Of a stretch of 64,000 nucleotides of DNA, positions 37,813 through 46,329 are shown one piece after another. The translations under genes were made by a program, and so were the position numbers. The DNA is from Pseudomonas sp. CFII64 (GTDB taxonomy: Bacteria; Pseudomonadota; Gammaproteobacteria; Pseudomonadales; Pseudomonadaceae). Each line of letters opens with the position of its first letter. Position 1 is the stretch's first letter. The stretch lies in contig NZ_ATLO01000043.1 of the NCBI RefSeq assembly GCF_000416235.1, positions 1-64,000 on the forward strand, written 5' to 3'. The notes beneath the pieces were generated by a model. The model was not told the DNA's origin. It ran no database searches and worked only from the letters and a program-made list of their open reading frames with translations.

Positions 37813-38036
37813 ACCTTTTACGGTCGTCGTTTTGCCAAGTGGGCGGCAGCTTATGAACTGCGTCCGCATGCCATTCGTTCATGTTTGTAGAGCGAGGTTT
37901 TCGGCGGCTTGGCATGGTTTGTTTCGTGTGGTGTATGGCTGTGGTTATTGTGGTGCATTGTGCTGAATGAGGTAGTGTTCACCTTGATGGATTTTGTCGA
38001 GGTCAGGAGAGTCATAGGGCCCAGGGTTGCAAAAAA

Positions 38037-38318
38037 ATGAAAATAATAGTTGTTTGTTTAGTGGGGCTGTTTTTGGTGCTGACTGTTGGATATTATGATG
38101 TTTCTCAAGAAGATGCGCCGGATACTACCCTTTTTTTCTGGAAAAAGGCGCCTACTTTTCAAGTCAAGTTCATCAATATCGCTACCGAACATTGGGGGGC
38201 GGATTGGGCGCTAACGGATGAGAATAGACAATCAGTTGTTGACTACTGCAAATATAGATTGGGGGTTGAAACGAGACTGGATCATCCTGATGACGTGAAA
38301 AAATGCACGAAGAGTTAA
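38037..38318 (+). CDS. Small exported/anchored protein, candidate immunity (copy 1)
   Basis: A 93-residue protein with an N-terminal hydrophobic segment (IIVVCLVGLFLVLTVGYY) acting as signal anchor, followed by a short periplasmic domain. The C-terminal motif VVDYCKYRLGVETRLDHPDD and a later cysteine recur in the protein at 38417. A periplasmic location suits neutralising a peptidoglycan amidase, so this is a good immunity candidate, but the assignment is inferred. The ribosome-binding site is weak. Both flanks (37813-38036 and 38319-38416) are AT-rich with no further gene seen. Confidence 0.7.
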   Translation: MKIIVVCLVGLFLVLTVGYYDVSQEDAPDTTLFFWKKAPTFQVKFINIATEHWGADWALTDENRQSVVDYCKYRLGVETRLDHPDDVKKCTKS

Positions 38319-38416
38319 ACAAAATTGCGATAACTTGCGTGCGGTCTTGATGCGATTTTCATGGCTTTTAAGTTCTGGGTTTGAGAGCGTGTTACGTTTT
38401 GGCGTGGTGATACTTG

Positions 38417-38743
38417 ATGACTGCTAAATATGAATTCAAGGCATTAAGGGGAGATTTAAAATATCTTATTCCATCGGTGTTCGCTTTCCTGCTTCTGGCA
38501 TTGAATGTTGGCTATTATGTTGAGGCTGAAGAAAATTCAAATGACCGAAGGTATTTCTTAAAGCAGGATTTCACCTTTCAGATGGAGTTTAGAAGCTTGT
38601 ACAGCCATTGGACGTGGAGTTACGACGCCCTGACGATAGAGCAAAAACAAGAGCTGATGGATTACTGCAAATATCGCTGGGGCATTGTCACTGATCTGGA
38701 TCATGCCGATGAGTTGAAAGCCTGTAGTGCGCGCAAGATGTGA
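38417..38743 (+). CDS. Small exported/anchored protein, candidate immunity (copy 2)
   Basis: A 108-residue paralogue of the 38037 protein. It has a longer basic N-terminus, one hydrophobic segment (LIPSVFAFLLLALNVGYYV) and the shared periplasmic domain with MDYCKYRWGIVTDLDHADE and a following cysteine. The two share the pattern GYY-x(15-20)-F-F/T-FQ-(V/M)-x-F before the motif. The ATG at 38417 is preferred to the TTG just upstream. It is followed, rather than preceded, by its four-helix partner, the mirror of the first pair. Confidence 0.7.
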   Translation: MTAKYEFKALRGDLKYLIPSVFAFLLLALNVGYYVEAEENSNDRRYFLKQDFTFQMEFRSLYSHWTWSYDALTIEQKQELMDYCKYRWGIVTDLDHADELKACSARKM

Positions 38744-38834
38744 ATATCGTGCGTTGAGTTCTAGATTATTAAAAGCTATTAGCTTGCTCTGTTTTCCTTG
38801 TCATTTGCAGAATAAAATAGTCGTGGAGTGAATC

Positions 38835-39311
38835 ATGCATTTTTGGCTAAGTCAGCGAGGCGCCTTTCTGTTGTTTGGGATTTATGATCTTCTCTGTATC
38901 GTCTGGTACTGGTTTTTAAGCCTGATGTTGAATCACATCCCCTACTGGAGTGACTTTGAAATGATTGTGTCGTGGTTTACTGATCCGTCAAGCTCGGGTT
39001 ACTGGTTGTTGATAGTGTGGTTCGGGGCCTGTTATCTATCCAATGTGTCCATTCTCGCATCATGTCTATTGTTCTTTCTCAATAAGCCTGTGGTTAAATA
39101 TGTTGTTTATTTTCAGCTGCCCCTCAGGTGGTTTCTTCTGATTATATTGTTAATGTTCATTGGTGCCGGTGCAGAACAAGCTGCTTGGCTGAAAAAAATA
39201 ATTTTATGGTCGATTTTTTTGTTTTTCTTCTCAGTTGAAGTGTGCAGGACGCGGTATATGTGGCTAATGAAACCGTGGATCATCAGAAAGGCACTCGCTC
39301 CTTACTGTTGA
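38835..39311 (+). CDS. Four-helix membrane protein, candidate immunity/partner (copy 2)
   Basis: A 158-residue paralogue of the protein at 37351, with about four membrane helices. Shared blocks are LMLNHIPYWSDF, SNVSILASCLLFFLN and YFQLPLRWFLLII (FAQVPFRLVGMIV in copy 1). GTGGAG lies upstream of the ATG. Its 3' end overlaps the convergent BRO-N gene by 29 bases. Function unknown; retention of both copies suggests a paired role with the small anchored proteins. Confidence 0.72.
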   Translation: MHFWLSQRGAFLLFGIYDLLCIVWYWFLSLMLNHIPYWSDFEMIVSWFTDPSSSGYWLLIVWFGACYLSNVSILASCLLFFLNKPVVKYVVYFQLPLRWFLLIILLMFIGAGAEQAAWLKKIILWSIFLFFFSVEVCRTRYMWLMKPWIIRKALAPYC

Positions 39312-39819
39312 TGCCCAATACCATTCTGGCTTTTTTCCACCAGCTGCCCGGCTTGACCTGCAACTCATCCCGCCCCGGCAACAAACTCGGCATATCCCGC
39401 AACCGAATCCACGGTTCGTTCTGCCAGTGCAGCACGCTCAGTTCTGCGCCTTGCCATTCCAAGCGTGCGGGTGTCGGGGTGTTGTGGGTGTGGCGGGAAG
39501 GGGCTTCGTTGAGGATGGGCATCACTTCATAGGTCAGCCATTGGCGCAGTTGGCTGTTGGCGGGGTGATGGTGGTAGATGAGCAGGGCATACACGGCGGA
39601 TTCGCTGATCATCTGGACTTCCTTTACTTCCCCGTAACAGATCAGGCGTACAGTGCGTCGTTGATCGCTATCGAGTTTTCGGATGATGCGGTTTTCGAAG
39701 AACATGCCCACCAGACGTCCGAGATCCCTGGCGCAGAACCATGCCTGGCCCTCGATGATCAGAGCGTGGAGGTGCAGTTGGTGGCGGGTGAAAACGAGGG
39801 GTTCGTAGGTGGCGTCCAT
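39283..39819 (-). CDS. BRO-N domain (phage antirepressor-like) protein
   Basis: A 178-residue protein whose first 110 residues match the BRO N-terminal DNA-binding domain: WFCARDLGRLVGMFFENRII, VKEVQMISESAVYALLIYH and QLRQWLTYEVMPIL. Such domains occur in phage antirepressors and as chromosomal singles in Pseudomonas. The C-terminal part is unrecognised. It is the last gene of the accessory island, transcribed against the immunity genes and overlapping the last one by 29 bases. A role in regulating the island is possible but not shown. Confidence 0.82.
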   Translation of the reverse strand: MDATYEPLVFTRHQLHLHALIIEGQAWFCARDLGRLVGMFFENRIIRKLDSDQRRTVRLICYGEVKEVQMISESAVYALLIYHHHPANSQLRQWLTYEVMPILNEAPSRHTHNTPTPARLEWQGAELSVLHWQNEPWIRLRDMPSLLPGRDELQVKPGSWWKKARMVLGINSKERVPF

Positions 39820-39943
39820 GCGGGCTGCTCTCTCTGTTGAGTAAGACGTCGGGAGCTAAGAACACCAAGTACAGTGCCGGCCTATTCCCCCGAAGGGTCT
39901 TGTATTAGCCGACTCCCGACATAGCAGACGAGCAGGATCGCAG

Positions 39944-39979
39944 TGCTCCTGCAATAAAGAGGACCTTATCGCAGGAGCA
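39944..39979. repeat. Nine-base inverted repeat upstream of the BRO-N gene
   Basis: TGCTCCTGC and GCAGGAGCA are exact complements 18 bases apart, in the 426-base gap between the BRO-N gene and DUF2333. Another inverted pair, GTCGGGAG (39849) and CTCCCGAC (39912), lies closer to the BRO-N start. These could be operator sites for the BRO-N protein; this is a guess from position. Confidence 0.35.
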
Positions 39980-40094
39980 GAAAAACCGCATCTGTCGTGG
40001 CGGGCGTACGGTACTTGATGAGTTCTTAGGCTCAGGCTGCCAATGATAATAAACAGCAGATTTGGGTCAATGCCCAATGCTGTAGGGCTTTTCT

Positions 40095-40162
40095 GGTTTT
40101 GTTGTGCTCGTTCTGGAAAAGAGCCGCCCCGCTCCCGCGTGCTCTCCGGAAACAACAAAACC
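40095..40162. repeat. Ten-base inverted repeat before the DUF2333 gene
   Basis: GGTTTTGTTG and CAACAAAACC are exact complements about 48 bases apart, ending 84 bases before the DUF2333 start. The rest of this gap holds no recognisable gene. Function unknown. Confidence 0.35.
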
Positions 40163-40245
40163 TCCCACCCCACATACCCGCAAAAGGCACCTTGCTGTAA
40201 GGTTGCGGTCAGAGCACTGAACTCCGTGATTGAAAGGATATGGCC

Positions 40246-41325
40246 ATGCTGGATTGGAAGAACCGCGCAGGCAGCGCGAGTGACCGCGTCGATGAACCTG
40301 CGTCCGTGAAGCGTCGTGGCTATCTGGGCGGGCTGTTTTACAGCCGTGCGCTGGGCGCGCTGGTGGGGATTTATCTGATCGCCACGTTGCTGATCGGCTG
40401 GTACTGGAGCCAGGAGCCCGCGTTGTTCCCGGTCCAGCAAAACGCTCAGGCTGCGGCCCAGCGTGAAGGCAAGCAGATGGTGATCGGTTACACCACTGTC
40501 GAAACCCTGAAAACCGTGACGCAGACGCTGCTCGATAAACGCGGTGGCTATCTGTCCAACGACCGTCTGCCGCCGGGCCTCTGGCTGGATAACATTCCAA
40601 GCTGGGAATACGGCGTGCTGGTCCAGGTGCGTGACCTGAGCCGCGCCATGCGCAAAGACTTCGCCCGTTCGCAGTCGCAATCGGCTGAAGATGGCGATCT
40701 GGCCAAGGCCGAGCCGCTGTTCAACTTCGACAATCGCAGTTGGGTGCTGCCTTCCAGCGAGTCGCAATACCGTGATGGCATCGCGGCCTTGAATCGCTAT
40801 CAGGCGCGTCTGTCCGATCCTACGCAAAAAAATGCACTGTTTTATGCTCGCGCAGACAACCTGAACAACTGGCTGGGCGATGTCGGTACGCGTCTGGGTT
40901 CGTTGTCCCAGCGTTTGTCGGCCAGCGTTGGTCGCGTCAAGCTCAACAGCACGTTGAAGACTGAAGCGATGGTGGATGTGAAGCCGGGCGAAGTGCCGCA
41001 GGTCGATGAAGAGATCGTCGAGACACCATGGTTGCAGATCGACAACGTGTTCTACGAAGCGCGCGGTCAGGCCTGGGCGTTGTCGCATCTGTTGCGCGCC
41101 ATTGAAGTGGACTTCGCTGATGTACTGGCGAAGAAGAACGCGACTGTCGGCGTGCGCCAGATCATTCGTGAGCTGGAAGCTTCCCAGGAGCCGCTGTGGA
41201 GCCCGATGGTGCTCAACGGCAGCGCGTTTGGCGTTCTGGCCAACCACTCGCTGGTCATGGCCAACTACATCTCCCGCGCCAACGCGGCTGTGATTGACCT
41301 TCGTCAACTGCTGTCGCAAGGCTGA
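40246..41325 (+). CDS. DUF2333 family protein
   Basis: A 359-residue protein with one N-terminal membrane helix (LGALVGIYLIATLLIGWYW, about residues 38-58) and a large, probably periplasmic, helical domain. It belongs to DUF2333, whose function is unknown, and in P. aeruginosa the orthologue sits in the same place between the NUDIX gene and gcbA. The ATG at 40246 is preferred over 40240 because AAGGA lies seven bases before it. The NUDIX gene begins three bases after its stop, so they are an operon. Confidence 0.88.
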   Translation: MLDWKNRAGSASDRVDEPASVKRRGYLGGLFYSRALGALVGIYLIATLLIGWYWSQEPALFPVQQNAQAAAQREGKQMVIGYTTVETLKTVTQTLLDKRGGYLSNDRLPPGLWLDNIPSWEYGVLVQVRDLSRAMRKDFARSQSQSAEDGDLAKAEPLFNFDNRSWVLPSSESQYRDGIAALNRYQARLSDPTQKNALFYARADNLNNWLGDVGTRLGSLSQRLSASVGRVKLNSTLKTEAMVDVKPGEVPQVDEEIVETPWLQIDNVFYEARGQAWALSHLLRAIEVDFADVLAKKNATVGVRQIIRELEASQEPLWSPMVLNGSAFGVLANHSLVMANYISRANAAVIDLRQLLSQG

Positions 41326-41328
41326 TCG

Positions 41329-41874
41329 ATGTCGTTTTCATCCACTGAGGCGGCGCATCGCGCGGCGTCCGATGGCGAGCAGATCGCCTGGGTCGACGAG
41401 CAGGACAACCTGCTCGGCTCCATCCAGCGCGCCGAGCTTCGCGAGCGCGGCCTGATTGGTCGGGGCACTTATATCCTGGTGTTCAATTCGGCGGGCGATC
41501 TGTGCGTGCATCAGCGCACCTTGAGCAAGGCGATTTATCCCGGTTATTGGGACGTGGCCGCCGGCGGCATGGTGCAGGCCGACGAAAGTTACGCCGAATC
41601 TGCCGCCCGTGAGCTGGCCGAAGAACTGGGCGTGAGCGGGGTATCGCTACGCGACCATGAACGGTTTTTCTTCGATCAGCCGGGCAATCGCCTCTGGTGC
41701 GCGGTGTTTTCCGCGATCTGGGACGGCCCGTTGACCTTGCAGCCGGAAGAGGTGCTCCAGGCGCGCTTTATCCCGGTCGCCGAGGTGCTGCGCGAAACCG
41801 CGCAAAAGCCTTATTGCCCGGACTCGCTGGCGGCGCTGAAACGCTATCTGGGTAACGTCGCAAATGTTGAGTAA
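41329..41874 (+). CDS. NUDIX hydrolase (YfcD type)
   Basis: A 181-residue NUDIX enzyme. The NUDIX box is intact: GGMVQADESYAESAARELAE followed by ELGV, matching G-x5-E-x7-REUXEEXGU. The N-terminal WVDEQDNLLGSIQRAELR and HQRTLSKAIYPGYWDVAAGG resemble isopentenyl-diphosphate isomerase-like NUDIX proteins such as YfcD. The substrate cannot be told from sequence. It follows DUF2333 by three bases. Confidence 0.92.
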   Translation: MSFSSTEAAHRAASDGEQIAWVDEQDNLLGSIQRAELRERGLIGRGTYILVFNSAGDLCVHQRTLSKAIYPGYWDVAAGGMVQADESYAESAARELAEELGVSGVSLRDHERFFFDQPGNRLWCAVFSAIWDGPLTLQPEEVLQARFIPVAEVLRETAQKPYCPDSLAALKRYLGNVANVE

Positions 41875-42049
41875 ATTGGCGCACATTGGCCCTTAGCAAC
41901 CGGGCTTTTTGCCGTTACACTGCGCGACCTTTTCAAGCTTGGCCGACATTCGGCCTCGCTGCGCTGCCCCTGCATGAGTGGGGCTTCGCGGTCGACACTG
42001 CGCCATGCTCATGTCGACTGACCTTCAGTCCTCAACAAGAGGATTTGTG

Positions 42050-42421
42050 GTGGCAAAAAAAGCCGCTTCCTTCGCCGCCCTGGGTGGCCTGGTATTTTCC
42101 ACCGACGCAGGACGGCATTGTCCCGACTGTCGTCAGCCCGTCGATGCCTGCATCTGCAAAAAGACTGTCATCCCCGAAGGTGACGGGATCGCTCGTGTGC
42201 GCCGCGAAAGCAAAGGCCGTGGCGGCAAGACGGTGACGACCATCACCGGCGTGCCTCTGGCCGAAGATGCCCTCAAGGATCTGGCCAAGACCCTCAAACA
42301 GCGTTGCGGAACCGGCGGTTCGCTCAAGGACGGTGTGATCGAGATCCAGGGCGATCATGTCGAGTTGCTGTTGGCCGAACTGGTCAAACAGGGCTTCAAG
42401 GCCAAGAAATCCGGCGGTTGA
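42050..42421 (+). CDS. SUI1 family translation factor-like protein
   Basis: A 123-residue protein with a C-terminal SUI1/eIF1 domain (SKGRGGKTVTTITGVPL; GVIEIQGDHVELLLAELVKQ). It is related to bacterial YciH, which affects start-codon selection. The N-terminus has a small cysteine cluster (HCPDCRQPVDACIC) that could bind zinc. The start is GTG at 42050, with AGAGGA six bases upstream; the preceding codon is also GTG. It is a single gene between the NUDIX gene and speA. Confidence 0.9.
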   Translation: MAKKAASFAALGGLVFSTDAGRHCPDCRQPVDACICKKTVIPEGDGIARVRRESKGRGGKTVTTITGVPLAEDALKDLAKTLKQRCGTGGSLKDGVIEIQGDHVELLLAELVKQGFKAKKSGG

Positions 42422-42559
42422 CCGACGTTTCTAAACTCTGACCCGTGCTGCCGGTCTACTGCCGGTAACGAGTTGGCGCCAAACCGTCATTTCCACTCTT
42501 TACACTGCGCCCAGCCCGATTTCCGGCTGGCGCTATCTGACTTTTTATAGGGGACTTCG

Positions 42560-44473
42560 ATGTCCGTACGACGCACACGCAAAGACGATGGCAGCCAATG
42601 GACCGTTGCGGACAGCCGCAGTGTTTATGGCATCCGTCATTGGGGGGCCGGTTATTTCGCGATCAACGAAGCCGGTCGCGTTGAAGTTCGCCCCAATGGG
42701 CCGAAAAGTTCGCCCATCGATTTGTACGAGCAGGTCGACAATCTGCGTAAAAGCGGTCTGTCCCTGCCATTGCTGGTGCGTTTCCCCGACATTCTGCAGG
42801 ACCGTGTTCGCCAGCTGACCGGCGCGTTCGACGAAAACATCGCGCGTCTGGAATACCAGAGCAAATACACCGCGCTGTACCCGATCAAGGTTAACCAGCA
42901 GGAAGCGGTGGTCGAGAACATCATCGCCACGCAGAACGTTTCCATCGGTCTGGAAGCCGGCTCCAAGCCTGAGCTGATGGCCGTGCTGGCTCTGGCGCCG
43001 AAAGGTGGGACCATCGTCTGCAACGGTTACAAGGACCGTGAGTTCATTCGTCTGGCGCTGATGGGCCAGAAGCTTGGGCACAACGTGTTCATCGTGATCG
43101 AGAAAGAATCCGAAGTTGAGCTGGTGATTGAAGAGGCCGCCGAGCTCAAGGTCGCGCCACAAGTCGGCTTGCGTGTGCGGCTGTCGTCCCTGGCGTCCAG
43201 CAAATGGGCTGATACCGGCGGCGAGAAATCCAAGTTCGGTTTGTCGGCCGCGCAACTGCTGTCGGTGGTCGAACGCTTCCGCAAGGCCGGTCTGGATCAG
43301 GGCATTCGTCTGCTGCACTTCCACATGGGTTCGCAGATCGCCAACCTGGCTGACTATCAGCACGGCTTCAAGGAAGCGATTCGCTACTACGGCGAGCTGC
43401 GCAACCTCGGCCTGCCGGTGGATCACATCGACGTCGGCGGCGGTCTGGGCGTGGATTACGACGGCACCCACTCGCGCAACGCCAGCTCCATCAACTACGA
43501 CATGGACGATTACGCCGGTGTCGTGGTCGGCATGCTCAAGGAATTCTGCGACGCGCAGGGCCTGCCGCATCCGAACATTTTCTCCGAAAGCGGTCGCTCG
43601 CTGACCGCTCACCACGCAATTCTGGTGGTGCAGGTCACCGACGTCGAGAAGCACAACGACGAAGTGCCGAAGATCGAAGACAAGGAGAGCCTGCCGGAAA
43701 CCGTGCAGTGGCTGGTGGACCTGTTGGGCCCGACCGACATCGAAATGGTCACCGAAACCTACTGGCGCGCCACGCACTACATGAGCGACATCGCCACCCA
43801 GTACGCCGATGGCAAGATCGGTCTGGCCCAGAAAGCCCTGGCCGAGCAGTGCTACTTTGCGGTTTGCCGTCGTCTGCACAATTCGCTCAAAGCCCGCCAG
43901 CGCTCGCATCGTCAGGTGCTGGACGAACTCAACGACAAGCTTGCCGACAAGTACATCTGCAACTTCTCGGTGTTTCAGAGCCTGCCGGACACCTGGGCTA
44001 TCGGCCAGGTGCTGCCGATTCTGCCGCTGCACCGCCTGAACGAAGAGCCGCTGCGTCGCGCCGTGCTGCAAGACCTGACCTGCGACTCCGACGGCAAGAT
44101 CAAGCAGTACGTGGACGAGCAAAGCATCGAAACCAGCCTGCCGGTCCACGCCTTGAACGAAGGCGAAGACTACTTGCTGGGTATCTTCCTGGTGGGCGCG
44201 TATCAGGAAATTCTCGGTGACATGCACAACCTGTTCGGTGATACCGACTCGGTGAACATCTACCAGAACCCGGATGGCAGCGTTTACCACGCGGGCATCG
44301 AAACCCACGACACCATCGAAGACATGCTGCGTTATGTGCACTTGTCGCCGGAAGAACTGATGACCCATTACCGGGACAAGGTCGCCAGCGCCAAGATCAG
44401 CCCGCGCGAGCGCACTCAATACCTGGACGCATTGCGTCTTGGTTTGACGCGGTCTTCTTACCTGTCGTCTTGA
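42560..44473 (+). CDS. speA: Biosynthetic arginine decarboxylase
   Basis: PLP enzyme that converts arginine to agmatine for putrescine synthesis; 637 residues. The PLP lysine lies in [10 protein letters not shown], and [26 protein letters not shown] and the C-terminal dimer block [18 protein letters not shown] are conserved. The ATG at 42560 has GGGGAC upstream. It is followed by a single REP unit and then the orphan vgrG. Confidence 0.96.
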   Translation: MSVRRTRKDDGSQWTVADSRSVYGIRHWGAGYFAINEAGRVEVRPNGPKSSPIDLYEQVDNLRKSGLSLPLLVRFPDILQDRVRQLTGAFDENIARLEYQSKYTALYPIKVNQQEAVVENIIATQNVSIGLEAGSKPELMAVLALAPKGGTIVCNGYKDREFIRLALMGQKLGHNVFIVIEKESEVELVIEEAAELKVAPQVGLRVRLSSLASSKWADTGGEKSKFGLSAAQLLSVVERFRKAGLDQGIRLLHFHMGSQIANLADYQHGFKEAIRYYGELRNLGLPVDHIDVGGGLGVDYDGTHSRNASSINYDMDDYAGVVVGMLKEFCDAQGLPHPNIFSESGRSLTAHHAILVVQVTDVEKHNDEVPKIEDKESLPETVQWLVDLLGPTDIEMVTETYWRATHYMSDIATQYADGKIGLAQKALAEQCYFAVCRRLHNSLKARQRSHRQVLDELNDKLADKYICNFSVFQSLPDTWAIGQVLPILPLHRLNEEPLRRAVLQDLTCDSDGKIKQYVDEQSIETSLPVHALNEGEDYLLGIFLVGAYQEILGDMHNLFGDTDSVNIYQNPDGSVYHAGIETHDTIEDMLRYVHLSPEELMTHYRDKVASAKISPRERTQYLDALRLGLTRSSYLSS

Positions 44474-44495
44474 TGTAGGCGTCCTGCTCGATTCC

Positions 44496-44520
44496 CTGTA
44501 GGAGGGAATTTATTCCCGAA
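44496..44520. repeat. Single REP unit after speA
   Basis: CTGTAGGAGGGAATTTATTC then CCGAA is a lone REP of a fourth type (palindromic core GGGAATTTATTCCC). No inverted partner is seen nearby. The remaining 200 bases before vgrG show nothing else definite. Confidence 0.6.
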
Positions 44521-44725
44521 AGCGGTGGTGCAGACGACACTTATTTGTCGACTGAACCATCGCCTTCCCCGATGACTCCGGTCCCACGGCGCCATGCCGT
44601 ATCCCATCGTGTAATCCCCATCCCTTTTCCGCTGTAGGCAACTTCCTAATCTGCGTTTGGCTCTCTCCCCCGCGTATGTTCTCGGCCAGAATTCCCGGCC
44701 GCGACCACGTAAGAGAAGCCGACCC

Positions 44726-46117
44726 ATGCATGACGAACCTCACTTTCGCCTGGACATCGCCAATCTGCTGGACGGCTTGCAAGTGTTGTCGTTTGCCGGG
44801 ACGGAAGCGATTAGCCAGTTATTCGCGTTTGAGCTGGAAGTGCTGATCGATGACCCTGAGCTGGATTTGCACAGCCTGATGTATCGGGCGGTATTTCTAC
44901 ATTTCATGGGGCGCACGCGTGGGGTGCATGGGCAGATCCACGGTGCCGAGCGCAGCCACTTCAAGCCCGGTCCCGCCTGCTACCGACTGAGCGTCGGGCC
45001 GCGCCTGGCCTGTCTGGGACAGCGTTATACCCCGCGCATCTTTCAGGACATGACGACGCCGCAGATCATCCGCCGGGTGTTGCTGGAGCATGGCATTCGC
45101 GATGACAGCTATCGCTTTGATCTAAAGGCCGAATCTCCGCTCAGAGGCTACTGCGCGCAATATCGCGAAACCGATCTGCAGCTGGTTCAGCGGCTGTGCA
45201 GCGAGGAGGGCATCCACTACCATTTCCAGCATTCGCCCCAGGGCCACGAAATCATTTTCGGTGATGGCTTGCGAGGCTTTCGGCCGACGCCGACGGCGCG
45301 TTATTCGGGCATGCCCATGCAGGATGGCGTCAGCCGTTTCTCCGTGGACACTGCAAGCGCTGATCGATCGCAACAGGTGGTGGCGGGTGAAAGCACGTTG
45401 CCGTTTGTCGCGGCCGGGCATCTGTTGCCGCTCAAGGGGCATCCCGATGCGGCATTCAATCATCTGTGGCTGGTCACCGCGGTGCAGCATCGCGGCTTCG
45501 ATCCTCGGCAGTTGGGCGCGCGGCGCAGCAACGACGCGGCGCTCTATATCAACCACTTTCAGGCAACGCCCTGGGAAATCGTTTTCAAGCCGGAGCCCAT
45601 GGCCCGCCCGTCAATGCCTGATATCCAGCGGGCATGCGTCGTTGGCACGACGCACGAGGCAGTTGCTCACGATTCGGCGGGACGCGTAAAAGTCCGACTC
45701 GATTGGGTCGATCAGGGCAACGGCGCTTTGTACGGTGAGTGCTGGCTGCCGGTTGCGTCCCATCTGGTGGAGACATTGCGCGGCGGTATGCAGGTGGTGG
45801 TCAGCTGTGTGGATCAAGACCCGGACCGTCCGCTGATAACGGCACGTCTTCCTCAGTCCGGAGATACGTCAGTTGATGCGGCTCCCCGCGCGCCGCAGAT
45901 CAAGTGCATCGAGGCCAATCTGCCAGTGCTGCCGTTTATCGGTGACGAGCGGTGCATCCAGGTAGATGACGGGCCGCGCATCCGTTATGAGCACGGCAGC
46001 ACTTGGTCAGTCTGCGTCGGCGACAGCAGTATCACGCTGGATGCCGATGGTTTGAAGCTCGTCAGCCCGCGGATTCTGTTTTCGGCGCTGAACGAGTCGC
46101 CAGATGATTCTCTGTAG
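44726..46117 (+). CDS. Short orphan VgrG-like T6SS spike protein
   Basis: A 463-residue VgrG (TssI) family protein, shorter than the usual 600 or more. Residues about 1-300 carry the gp27-like hub (AISQLFAFELEVLIDDPELD; YCAQYRETDLQLVQRLCSEE followed by GIHYHF). Residues about 315-400 are a gp5-like OB fold (HDSAGRVKVRLDWVDQGNG; DQDPDRPLITARLP). The canonical long beta-helix needle is reduced to about 50 residues, and no extension domain is attached. The ATG at 44726 follows AAGAGAAG; an earlier start is unlikely. Its TAG stop lies in a REP element. No adaptor or effector gene follows, so its cargo is unclear. It may be a divergent functional spike or a shortened one. Confidence 0.85.
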   Translation: MHDEPHFRLDIANLLDGLQVLSFAGTEAISQLFAFELEVLIDDPELDLHSLMYRAVFLHFMGRTRGVHGQIHGAERSHFKPGPACYRLSVGPRLACLGQRYTPRIFQDMTTPQIIRRVLLEHGIRDDSYRFDLKAESPLRGYCAQYRETDLQLVQRLCSEEGIHYHFQHSPQGHEIIFGDGLRGFRPTPTARYSGMPMQDGVSRFSVDTASADRSQQVVAGESTLPFVAAGHLLPLKGHPDAAFNHLWLVTAVQHRGFDPRQLGARRSNDAALYINHFQATPWEIVFKPEPMARPSMPDIQRACVVGTTHEAVAHDSAGRVKVRLDWVDQGNGALYGECWLPVASHLVETLRGGMQVVVSCVDQDPDRPLITARLPQSGDTSVDAAPRAPQIKCIEANLPVLPFIGDERCIQVDDGPRIRYEHGSTWSVCVGDSSITLDADGLKLVSPRILFSALNESPDDSL

Positions 46118-46252
46118 GAGCCAACTTGTGGCGAGACGCCCGACTGTTTTCACAGGATCCGTAGGACCGACGTTAGCCGGGAGGGCGCCAGGTCTGACGA
46201 CGCAACTGCTGCGAATCTACCGGCCTCCTCCCGGCTAAAGCCGGTCCTGCGA
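46112..46252. repeat. REP unit plus REPIN after vgrG
   Basis: TCTGTAGGAGCCAACTTGTG (46112) is a single unit that provides the vgrG stop codon. It is followed by a REPIN of another type: CCGTAGGACCGACGTTAGCC (46159) facing CGGCTAAAGCCGGTCCTGCG (46232), about 50 bases between arms. The arms have small mismatches, so this pair is older or decaying. Confidence 0.75.
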
Positions 46253-46329
46253 GGGCAAATCAACTTCAATCAAGATGGTATCCACACATCCACACATCCA
46301 CCGGCAGAAAATCTGCCGCACGGCACCGT

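Noticed and set aside
42545-44419. A 624-codon open frame opposite speA
   Set aside because: High-GC antisense shadow; speA is complete and highly conserved on the plus strand.
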